Positions 1-5,539 are shown, counted from the first letter of the stretch. The stretch is 6,263 nt of DNA from Lutibacter sp. (GCA_030599055.1 JAUVOS010000152.1:1-6263); one strand, 5' to 3'. Made by a program: numbers and translations. The notes: generated from the letters alone by a model not told the origin.

Positions 1-34
1 AGTTTAAAACGATACGTTTAATAATGTAAAACGC

Positions 35-258
35 GATACGCGATATGCGATACGTGATACGTGATACGCGATACGCGATACGCGATACGCGATACGCGAT
101 ACGCGATACGCGATACGCAATACGCGATACGTGATACGCGATACGCGATATGCGATACGCAATACGCGATACGTGATACGCGATACGCAATACGCGATAT
201 GCGATACGCAATACGCGATACGAAATACGCAATACGCAATACGCAATACGCGATACGC
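35..258. repeat. Heptanucleotide tandem array, consensus GATACGC, 32 units in perfect 7-nt phase
   Basis: Read in steps of seven from base 35, every unit fits [G/A]ATA[C/T]G[C/T/A] with no insertion or deletion. There are 16 GATACGC, 8 AATACGC, 4 GATACGT, 3 GATATGC and 1 GATACGA. Units 5-12 (63-118) are eight identical copies, which suggests recent expansion or homogenisation; the right third is richest in AATACGC. A degenerate unit AAAACGC (28-34) precedes the array. The consensus has no stop in any frame on either strand, so long open frames through it are expected by chance. The tract is much richer in G+C than its AT-rich surroundings. It ends 43 bases before the glycosyltransferase start. 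Heptameric short tandem repeats are known from cyanobacterial intergenic DNA (STRR families); I do not recognise this motif from them. Its function is unknown. Confidence 0.97.
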
Positions 259-298
259 AAAAAACCCAAAGCATAAAGCGTAAAGCGCAAAAAACCCA
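256..298. repeat. 13-bp direct repeat flanking three AAAGC-type heptamers
   Basis: CGCAAAAAACCCA occurs at 256-268 and again at 286-298. Between and partly overlapping the copies are three consecutive 7-mers, AAAGCAT (268-274), AAAGCGT (275-281) and AAAGCGC (282-288), which resemble the AATACGC variant of the adjacent array but are out of phase with it. The second 13-bp copy ends three bases before the glycosyltransferase ATG, so this segment forms the immediate 5' leader of that gene. It is probably decayed or diverged material of the same repeat type; no function is evident. Confidence 0.8.
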
Positions 299-301
299 CA
301 T

Positions 302-1291
302 ATGAAAATAGCAATCGTCATATTGAATTGGAACGGAAGAGATTTGTTAGAAAAATTTCTCCCTGAGATTGTACGATATAGTCCTATGGAGTACACGGAC
401 ATATATGTTGCTGACAATGCTTCTACAGATGATTCTATCGCATATATAAAAAAGAATTTTGTTTCAGTTAAAATTATTCAAAATACTAAAAATTGGGGTT
501 TTTCTAAAGGATATAACCAAGCTTTAAACGAGGTAAAAGCAGATATATACGCTTTAGTTAATTCAGATATAGAGGTGACACCAAACTGGTTAGAGCCTAT
601 TTATAAACACTTTAAAGAACACACAGAAACTGTAATAATTCAACCCAAAATTTTAGACTACAAACAAAAAACACATTTTGAATATGCAGGTGCTGCAGGT
701 GGTTTTATTGACAAATTAGGATACCCGTATTGCCGAGGTAGAGTTTTTAATACTTTAGAAGAAGATAAGGGACAATATAATGATACTTTTCCCATTTTTT
801 GGGCGACAGGTGCTTGTTTGTTTATACGCTCAAGGGTTTTTCATGAATTGGGAGGATTTGACACTGATTTTTATGCACATCAAGAAGAAATTGACCTTTG
901 TTGGCGAGCTCAGAATCTAGACTATAAAATTATCTGTCTTGGGGCATCAACTGTTTATCATATAGGAGGCGCCACTTTAGATAACTATCATTGGAAAAAA
1001 ACCTTCCTTAATTTCAGAAACAGTTTATATAGCATTACAAAAAATGCCCCTGCTAATTACCTATTACTCATTTTACTTCGACTAATTCTTGATGGCATCG
1101 CAGGAGTCAAGTTTCTTTTCGAAGGAAAACCCAAACATACTTTTGCTGTTATTAAAGCACATTTTTCATTTTATTACCATTTTAGAAAAATGAAAAAGAA
1201 GCGTTCTTTAAATCCCACAAAAAAGAAAGACTATTTTAAAACGAGCAGCATTGTCTGGGATTATTTTGTTCGGAATCAAAAATATTACTAA
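302..1291 (+). CDS. Family 2 glycosyltransferase (rhamnosyltransferase-like, GT-A fold)
   Basis: This 329-residue protein probably transfers a sugar from a nucleotide-sugar donor onto a growing surface polysaccharide, at the cytoplasmic face of the membrane. The GT-A domain starts at the N-terminus: the first strand and loop IVILNWNG (5-12), DNAST (38-42), and NWGFSKGYNQA (64-74) typical of WbbL/rhamnosyltransferase-like GT2 proteins. The metal/nucleotide DxD equivalent is NSDIE (87-91). WATGACLFIR (167-176) and GGFDTDFYAHQEEIDLCWR (184-202) carry the acceptor-side acidic residues (EEID). A hydrophobic stretch near 253-273 and a Lys-rich tail (296-310) suggest peripheral membrane association. 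ATG 302 is the only usable start: an in-frame stop lies at 281-283 with no other start between. There is no Shine-Dalgarno; the leader is A-rich. Donor and acceptor cannot be told from sequence, and no other polysaccharide gene is in view. Confidence 0.93.
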   Translation: MKIAIVILNWNGRDLLEKFLPEIVRYSPMEYTDIYVADNASTDDSIAYIKKNFVSVKIIQNTKNWGFSKGYNQALNEVKADIYALVNSDIEVTPNWLEPIYKHFKEHTETVIIQPKILDYKQKTHFEYAGAAGGFIDKLGYPYCRGRVFNTLEEDKGQYNDTFPIFWATGACLFIRSRVFHELGGFDTDFYAHQEEIDLCWRAQNLDYKIICLGASTVYHIGGATLDNYHWKKTFLNFRNSLYSITKNAPANYLLLILLRLILDGIAGVKFLFEGKPKHTFAVIKAHFSFYYHFRKMKKKRSLNPTKKKDYFKTSSIVWDYFVRNQKYY

Positions 1292-1352
1292 AATTAAAAC
1301 TATTTTCCTTGTTTTATTATAAATATTATTATTGTAACAAACAATCTTATTA

Positions 1353-1369
1353 ATTGCGATTATCGCAAT
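1353..1369. promoter_or_regulatory. 17-bp palindrome ATTGCGATTATCGCAAT, possible operator
   Basis: Two perfect 8-bp arms (ATTGCGAT and ATCGCAAT) flank a single central T. It is a relatively GC-containing island in very AT-rich DNA, 62 bases after the glycosyltransferase stop and 243 bases before the acs ATG. A dimeric regulator could bind such a site. Alternatively the transcript could fold as a 6-bp stem with a 5-nt loop, but no clean U-tract follows, so it is a poor terminator. I recognise no named regulator site. Confidence 0.35.
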
Positions 1370-1428
1370 ATTTAATTACTATTTTTTAACAATTATTGCA
1401 TTTCATTTAATTGCCTTAAAAACCTTTC

Positions 1429-1481
1429 AAAAGCATTTTTAAACGAACGAATCACAGCTTAATAAAATGAATGCTTTTTTT
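1429..1481 (+). terminator. Weak candidate rho-independent terminator after glycosyltransferase
   Basis: AAAAGCATT (1429-1437) pairs with AATGCTTTT (1470-1478), and the right arm runs into seven T residues (1475-1481). The loop is long (32 nt), although CATTTT/AAAATG offers an alternative inner pairing, and the stem has only two G-C pairs. Position, about 140 bases beyond the upstream stop and 130 before acs, fits separation of the two genes, but the low stability makes the call tentative. Confidence 0.35.
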
Positions 1482-1612
1482 AAAAAAAGTTAATAATTTA
1501 CAAGAAATCAAGCCTTAATAAAGGATAAATTTCTTTATTTATTACTATCTTTATGCGGATTTTTTAAATCTCTAAAAACTAACAGTAATAATTTAATTTT
1601 TAATAAAGCATT

Positions 1613-3523
1613 ATGAGTAATTACCACATTAAACATTTAGAGGAATATTTCCATGTCTATCGTAAATCAATTAACGAACCAGAGAATTTTTGGGAAGAAA
1701 TTGCCGAAGAGAACTTTGTTTGGCGAAAAAGATGGGACAAAGTATTGGACGCAAATTTTGGCAATGGTGAAATTAAGTGGTTTAAAGGTGCAAAGCTTAA
1801 TATCACGGAGAATTGTATCGACAGACACTTACGAACTCGCGGAAATCAAACAGCTATTATATTTGAACCAAATGGCGTTGAGGAAAAAGCACAGCATATC
1901 ACTTACCAACAGCTTTACGAACGTGTCAACAAATTTGCCAACGTACTTAAAGGTCAAGGCATCCAAAAAGGAGATCGTGTTTGTATTTATTTACCCATGA
2001 TTCCTGAACTAGCAGTAGCGACTCTTGCTTGCGCTAGAATTGGTGCGATACACTCCGTAGTCTTTGCAGGTTTCTCATCAAATGCATTGGCAACACGTAT
2101 TAATGATAGTGATTGTAAAATTGTTTTAACTTCAGATGGTTCCTATAGAGGAAAAAAATCAATCGATTTAAAAGGCATCGTTGATGAAGCTTTAGAAACA
2201 TGCCCAGGAGTAGAATCTGTTTTAGTTGCTAAAAGAATCAATACTGAAATACCAATGAAAGCCGGACGCGATAAATGGTTAGCACCTTTATTAGCCAAAG
2301 CATCTTCAGAATGCGAACCTGAAATTATGGATGCAGAAGATCCATTGTTTATACTTTACACTTCCGGTTCAACCGGAATGCCTAAAGGAATGGTACACAC
2401 ACAAGCCGGCTATATGGTTTATACAGCCTACACTTTTAAAAATGTATTCCAATACAGAGATAAAGATGTGTATTGGTGTACTGCTGATATCGGCTGGATT
2501 ACCGGACATAGTTATATTGTTTACGGACCTTTAGCAAACGGTGCTACAACTGTTATGTTCGAAGGTGTTCCAAATTATCCGGATTGGGGTAGATTTTGGG
2601 AAATCATAGAAAAACACAAAGTAAATCAATTCTATACCGCTCCAACAGCCATTAGAGCTTTAGCTAAAGAAGATATTTCATTTGTTGAAAAATACGATCT
2701 TTCTTCTCTTAAAGTATTGGGTTCTGTTGGAGAACCTATAAACGAGGAAGCTTGGCACTGGTACAACGACAGTATTGGTAAAAAGAAAAGTCCGATTTCT
2801 GATACCTGGTGGCAAACAGAAACAGGTGGTATTATGATTTCACCTATTCCTTACTCTACACCGACAAAACCTACGTATGCCAGTTTACCAATGCCGGGTA
2901 TTGTACCTTGTTTGATGGATGAACACGGTAAAGAGATTAACGAAAATCAAGTAAACGGTCGTTTAGCCTTTAAAAAACCTTGGCCTGGAATAGCAAGAAC
3001 TATTTGGGGAAATCACAAACGTTACAAAGAAACCTATTTCTCTACCTATAAAGGGAAATATTTTACAGGTGATGGAGCTTTGCGTGATGAAGTAGGTTAT
3101 TATCGTATTACAGGTAGAGTTGATGATGTTATTATTGTATCAGGTCACAACCTCGGTTCTGCACCTATAGAAGATGCTATCAATGAACACCAAGCAGTTG
3201 CTGAATCTGCAATTGTTGGATTCCCACATGATATCAAAGGAAATGCACTTTATGGTTATGTTATTCTTAAAGATTCTGCACTCGAAAGAGACCATGATAT
3301 ATTACGTAAAGAGATCAACCAAAAGATTTCAGAACGTATTGGGCCTATCGCTAAATTAGATAAAATACAATTTACTAGCGGTTTACCAAAAACACGTTCT
3401 GGAAAAATCATGCGTCGTATTTTACGTAAAGTAGCTTGTAATGAAGCCGATCAATTAGGAGATACTAGTACATTACTAAATCCTGAAGTTGTACAAGAAA
3501 TTATTGACAACGCACAGATATAG
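1613..3523 (+). CDS. acs: Acetyl-CoA synthetase (AMP-forming acetate-CoA ligase)
   Basis: Converts acetate, ATP and CoA to acetyl-CoA, AMP and PPi in the cytoplasm, allowing growth on or scavenging of acetate. The 636-residue length is normal for Acs. The ACS N-terminal segment (about 5-60) is followed by the adenylate-forming domain with phosphate loop YTSGSTGMPKG (249-259), WWQTETGG (399-406; its second Trp is associated with a small acetate-sized pocket), and TGD (485-487) binding ribose. The hinge and C-terminal domain carry GRVDDVIIVSGHNLG (501-515). The conserved acylation-controlled lysine is K598 in PKTRSGK, so control by lysine acetylation is plausible. Canonical Acs has GHR where this protein has GHN (N513). 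A propionate-preferring paralogue cannot be fully excluded, but length and motifs favour Acs. ATG 1613 has no Shine-Dalgarno. The gene stands alone, with a terminator directly downstream. Confidence 0.96.
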   Translation: MSNYHIKHLEEYFHVYRKSINEPENFWEEIAEENFVWRKRWDKVLDANFGNGEIKWFKGAKLNITENCIDRHLRTRGNQTAIIFEPNGVEEKAQHITYQQLYERVNKFANVLKGQGIQKGDRVCIYLPMIPELAVATLACARIGAIHSVVFAGFSSNALATRINDSDCKIVLTSDGSYRGKKSIDLKGIVDEALETCPGVESVLVAKRINTEIPMKAGRDKWLAPLLAKASSECEPEIMDAEDPLFILYTSGSTGMPKGMVHTQAGYMVYTAYTFKNVFQYRDKDVYWCTADIGWITGHSYIVYGPLANGATTVMFEGVPNYPDWGRFWEIIEKHKVNQFYTAPTAIRALAKEDISFVEKYDLSSLKVLGSVGEPINEEAWHWYNDSIGKKKSPISDTWWQTETGGIMISPIPYSTPTKPTYASLPMPGIVPCLMDEHGKEINENQVNGRLAFKKPWPGIARTIWGNHKRYKETYFSTYKGKYFTGDGALRDEVGYYRITGRVDDVIIVSGHNLGSAPIEDAINEHQAVAESAIVGFPHDIKGNALYGYVILKDSALERDHDILRKEINQKISERIGPIAKLDKIQFTSGLPKTRSGKIMRRILRKVACNEADQLGDTSTLLNPEVVQEIIDNAQI

Positions 3524-3546
3524 TTTTTTGATTTCATCATAAAACT

Positions 3547-3580
3547 AAAAATCCCCGAGAAAATTCTCGGGGATTTTTTT
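3547..3580. terminator. Strong bidirectional terminator between acs and ftsY
   Basis: ATCCCCGAGA (3551-3560) pairs perfectly with TCTCGGGGAT (3565-3574) across a 4-nt loop. Five A residues (3547-3551) precede and seven T residues (3574-3580) follow, so the hairpin has a U-tract in both directions. It starts 24 bases after the acs stop and lies about 170 bases beyond the ftsY stop on the other strand, as expected for a shared terminator of convergent genes. Confidence 0.92.
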
Positions 3581-3659
3581 ATTTTGGTTTAAGAATCTTA
3601 ATATATTCAGTCAAGAACTCATTGAATTTAAAAGAATATTATCTGTAACTCATCAATTA

Positions 3660-3727
3660 TTCTACACAATCATAGAATACACAGAAATTATGCTCTTTTC
3701 TTTTGTGTATTCTGTGAGTTCTGTGTG
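3660..3727. repeat. Imperfect palindromic element built of CACAGAA-type 9-nt units
   Basis: Arms 3670-3686 and 3701-3717 pair over 17 bp (15 Watson-Crick, 2 G-U) around a 14-nt loop. On the - strand the right arm and flank read as three successive nonamers, CACACAGAA (3727-3719), CTCACAGAA (3718-3710) and TACACAAAA (3709-3701). The left arm on the + strand has ATCATAGAA (3669-3677) and TACACAGAA (3678-3686). So two short nonamer arrays face each other. It lies in the 3' flank of ftsY, before the shared terminator. CACAGA-rich intergenic palindromes of this general look occur in diverse bacterial genomes; that resemblance is from memory. Confidence 0.75.
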
Positions 3728-3749
3728 AAAGATACGGCTGAATTACAAT

Positions 3750-4703
3750 CTAATCAAAAAACGAATCTACAAATTCATTTTTATTAAAAACTTGTAAATG
3801 TTCGATTCCTTCACCTACTCCAATATATTTGACAGGGATTTGAAATTGGTCAGAAATACCTATTACAACACCTCCTTTTGCTGTTCCGTCTAGCTTGGTA
3901 ACTGCAAGTGATGTTACTTCAGTAGCTTTTGTAAACTGTTTGGCCTGTTCAAAGGCATTTTGACCTGTAGAACCATCTAATATCAATAGAACTTCGTGAG
4001 GTGCATCAGGAATAACCTTTTGCATAACACGTTTTATCTTGGTAAGTTCGTTCATTAAATTCACTTTGTTGTGCAAACGTCCGGCTGTGTCGATTATCAC
4101 TACATCTGCATCTTGCGCTACAGCAGATTTTAAAGTGTCAAAAGCTACTGAAGCAGGATCACTTCCCATCTTTTGTTTGATCATAGGCACTTCCACTCTA
4201 TCTGCCCATATTTGTAGTTGATCTATTGCAGCAGCTCTAAATGTATCAGCGGCGCCCAAAACCACTTTTTTACCTGCTTTTTTAAACTGATACGCCATTT
4301 TACCAATGGTAGTGGTCTTGCCCACTCCATTGACGCCTACAACCATAATTACATAAGGTTCATCTATTTCCGGAATTGTATATTCTACAGCATCATCAAT
4401 ATTCGTTTCTGCTAATAAACCCGCAATTTCCTCTTTTAAGATTGAGTTTAATTCATCCGTGCCCATGTATTTATCTTTTGACACACGAGCTTCAATTCGG
4501 TCTATGATTTTTAAAGTTGTATCCACTCCAACATCCGAAGCAATTAAAATTTCCTCTAAATTATCTAATACATCCTCATCTACTTTAGACTTACCAGCAA
4601 CGGCTTTCGTCAATTTAGAGAGAAATGAGGTTTTCGATTTTTCGAGTCCTTTGTCTAAATTCTCTTTTTTTTCTTTTGAAAATATTTTTTTAAAAAAACT
4701 CAT
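3750..4703 (-). CDS. ftsY: Signal recognition particle receptor FtsY
   Basis: FtsY is the SRP receptor GTPase at the inner membrane; it docks Ffh-bound ribosomes for co-translational insertion of membrane proteins. The 317-residue protein lacks the long acidic A domain of E. coli FtsY and begins with a short basic amphipathic stretch (FFKKIF, 3-8) likely to contact lipid. The N domain runs to about residue 105. The G domain shows G1 GVNGVGKT (123-130), the SRP-type insertion motif DTFRAAA (153-159), G3 DTAGR (205-209), G4 TKLDG (269-273) and the closing loop GVGEGIEHLQVF (296-307). No key residue is missing. ATG 4703 gives the expected N-terminus. In many Bacteroidota the gene follows rpmB-rpmG-DUF4295 directly; here a terminator and repeat block intervene. 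No convincing promoter or Shine-Dalgarno is visible upstream. Confidence 0.98.
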   Translation of the reverse strand: MSFFKKIFSKEKKENLDKGLEKSKTSFLSKLTKAVAGKSKVDEDVLDNLEEILIASDVGVDTTLKIIDRIEARVSKDKYMGTDELNSILKEEIAGLLAETNIDDAVEYTIPEIDEPYVIMVVGVNGVGKTTTIGKMAYQFKKAGKKVVLGAADTFRAAAIDQLQIWADRVEVPMIKQKMGSDPASVAFDTLKSAVAQDADVVIIDTAGRLHNKVNLMNELTKIKRVMQKVIPDAPHEVLLILDGSTGQNAFEQAKQFTKATEVTSLAVTKLDGTAKGGVVIGISDQFQIPVKYIGVGEGIEHLQVFNKNEFVDSFFD

Positions 4704-4758
4704 TATATAAATGGTTATTAATTTACAACTTTTGATTTACAAGCATCAGGCGAAACCA

Positions 4759-4846
4759 TTTCGGTCATCGAGCAAAATCGTTTCGGTTATCAAACGATGT
4801 CATTTTGGTCATCGAGCGGAGCCGTTTCGGTCATCGAGCGGAGCCG
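4759..4846. repeat. Four tandem 22-bp units (TTTCGGTCATCGAG... type) upstream of ftsY
   Basis: Four contiguous 22-base units occupy 4759-4780, 4781-4802, 4803-4824 and 4825-4846. Units 3 and 4 differ by one base; unit 1 departs in its second half (CAAAATCG instead of CGGAGCCG); unit 2 is the most diverged (TTATCAAACGATGTCA). A further degenerate unit may precede at 4737-4758. GATGAC at 4848-4853 is the inverse of GTCATC in unit 4, so the right end can form a hairpin. The GTCATCGAGCGGAGCCGAGATGAC-like pattern resembles a dispersed intergenic palindrome I associate with flavobacterial genomes (from memory). The block sits 56 bases upstream of the ftsY start and 31 bases past the operon terminator. 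Confidence 0.9.
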
Positions 4847-4880
4847 AGATGACAAACTGAAACAGATATCCCCTTTTTAA

Positions 4881-4919
4881 AATAAAAAAAGCTACTCTCA
4901 ATATAACAGAAAGTAGCTT
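4881..4919 (-). terminator. Intrinsic terminator of the cinA-rpmB-rpmG-DUF4295 transcript
   Basis: Read on the - strand, AAGCTACT (4919-4912) pairs perfectly with AGTAGCTT (4896-4889) across a 15-nt loop. It is followed at once by a U-tract: on the + strand 4881-4890 is AATAAAAAAA. It begins 23 bases after the DUF4295 stop codon. It places a transcription end between the ribosomal protein genes and ftsY; partial read-through is possible since the 8-bp stem is modest. Confidence 0.8.
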
Positions 4920-4941
4920 GTTTAGTATGTTCTAGATCGGT

Positions 4942-5094
4942 TTACTTTTTCTTTAACCAATCATTTACGTTATCAGGATCCATAATGGATTCCACAAAGG
5001 TATAAGCTCCTGTCTTTGGAGATTTTACCATTTTAATTGCTTTTGCCAATCTTTTTGCTCCTGTCTGTAATGATGCTACTGATTTCTTTGCCAT
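4942..5094 (-). CDS. DUF4295 family small basic protein, ribosome-associated candidate
   Basis: A 50-residue Lys-rich protein beginning MAKKSVASLQTGAKRLAKAI and ending DNVNDWLKKK. It is short enough to be missed by size-filtered gene finding. The sequence pattern (basic N-terminal half, then SPKTGAYTF at 25-33 and an acidic MDPD near 38-41 before a basic tail) matches the DUF4295 family, which to my knowledge is confined to Bacteroidota and sits next to rpmG. Its ATG lies three bases after the rpmG stop, so the two are almost certainly co-translated. A role in the 50S subunit is likely from context. I recall a Bacteroidota-specific ribosomal protein called bL38 from a Flavobacterium johnsoniae ribosome structure and suspect this family is it, but cannot confirm that here. 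Confidence 0.93.
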   Translation of the reverse strand: MAKKSVASLQTGAKRLAKAIKMVKSPKTGAYTFVESIMDPDNVNDWLKKK

Positions 5095-5097
5095 GAC

Positions 5098-5286
5098 CTA
5101 TTTGATTTCTTTGTGAATTGTCATTTTATTTAAAATAGGGTTGAATTTTTTAATTTCCATTCTACCCGGTGTATTCTTTTTGTTCTTAGTTGTAATATAT
5201 CGAGAAGTCCCCGATTTGCCGGATTTCTTGTGCTCGGTACATTCTAAGATTACCTGAATTCTATTTCCTTTTGATTTACTTGCCAT
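5098..5286 (-). CDS. rpmG: 50S ribosomal protein bL33
   Basis: Sixty-two residues, a component of the large ribosomal subunit near the tRNA exit (E) site. Diagnostic segments are NRIQVILECTEHKKSG (8-23), SRYITTKNKKNTPGRMEIKKF (28-48; continuous with the preceding segment) and the end MTIHKEIK. It has one cysteine and lacks the paired CxxC motifs of the zinc-binding form, so it is the zinc-free (C-minus) type, as usual in Bacteroidota. The start at 5286 follows the rpmB stop by 13 bases, with no Shine-Dalgarno in the gap; its stop is three bases before the DUF4295 start. The tight packing indicates one transcript. Confidence 0.97.
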   Translation of the reverse strand: MASKSKGNRIQVILECTEHKKSGKSGTSRYITTKNKKNTPGRMEIKKFNPILNKMTIHKEIK

Positions 5287-5299
5287 AATGCTTTAATTC

Positions 5300-5539
5300 T
5301 TAACCTTTATAAAATCCTTTTTCTCTTGCTTCTTTTATAACAGCACTAATACCTTTTTTATTGATATTCTTTAATGCTTTAGTTGAAACTTTTAAAGTTA
5401 CCCATTTATCTTCCTCAGGAATATAAAAACGTTTCGTTACCAAATTAGCGTGAAATTTACGTTTGGTTCTATTTAAAGAGAACGAAACATTGTTTCCACT
5501 CATCGCTTTCTTGCCTGTTAAATCACAAACTCTTGACAT
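5300..5539 (-). CDS. rpmB: 50S ribosomal protein bL28
   Basis: Seventy-nine residues, a large-subunit protein important for late 50S assembly. The N-terminus SRVCDLTGKKAMSGNNVS (2-19) and the following SLNRTKRKFHANL (21-33) are hallmarks of bL28; the C-terminal half holds VSTKALKNINKKG (51-63). There is one cysteine (C5) and no second zinc-ligand pair, so it is the zinc-free form. The start at 5539 is preceded by an AAAGG string about ten bases upstream, the only Shine-Dalgarno-like sequence among genes in this window. It is the first ribosomal gene of the block, 70 bases downstream of cinA, and probably has its own promoter in that gap. Confidence 0.97.
   Translation of the reverse strand: MSRVCDLTGKKAMSGNNVSFSLNRTKRKFHANLVTKRFYIPEEDKWVTLKVSTKALKNINKKGISAVIKEAREKGFYKG

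Larger units (their letters stand above)
1292..1612. other. AT-rich intergenic region between glycosyltransferase and acs
   Basis: This 321-base gap holds no credible gene. It contains a 17-bp palindrome (1353-1369), a weak terminator-like hairpin (1429-1481), and otherwise A/T-rich sequence that must include the acs promoter and leader. I looked for the Bacteroidota promoter pattern (TTG, about 17-23 nt, TAnnTTTG) and found no full match. The nearest -7-like string is TATCTTTA around 1546-1553, without a TTG upstream at the right distance, so no acs promoter is called. Confidence 0.7.

Noticed and set aside
35..258. CRISPR array or origin iterons in the heptamer tract
   Set aside because: Units are contiguous 7-mers without spacers, and no cas, rep or dnaA gene is present in the window.
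4..417. Long open frames on both strands across the heptamer array (for example - strand 4-417 and 18-314, + strand 61-276)
   Set aside because: The heptamer has no stop codon in any frame, so these frames are a by-product of the repeat; one also overlaps the glycosyltransferase antisense and none shows a domain beyond the repeat.
1292..1612. Riboswitch or structured leader upstream of acs
   Set aside because: Only a short palindrome and one weak hairpin are visible; no known riboswitch core can be recognised in this AT-rich stretch.
1653..3359. Small + strand frames inside acs (1653-2000, 2331-2534, 3174-3359)
   Set aside because: They are out-of-frame readings of an intact acs gene with continuous motifs, so they are neither separate genes nor signs of a frameshift.
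4039..4710. Small + strand open frames opposite ftsY (4039-4221, 4218-4415, 4459-4710)
   Set aside because: They are antisense shadows of a clearly real ftsY and show no recognisable family features.
4759..4846. CRISPR array in the 22-bp repeats
   Set aside because: Units abut with no spacers between them and only four to five copies exist.
5098..5539. Loss of zinc ligands in bL33 and bL28 as a defect
   Set aside because: Zinc-free forms of these proteins are common and normal in Bacteroidota.
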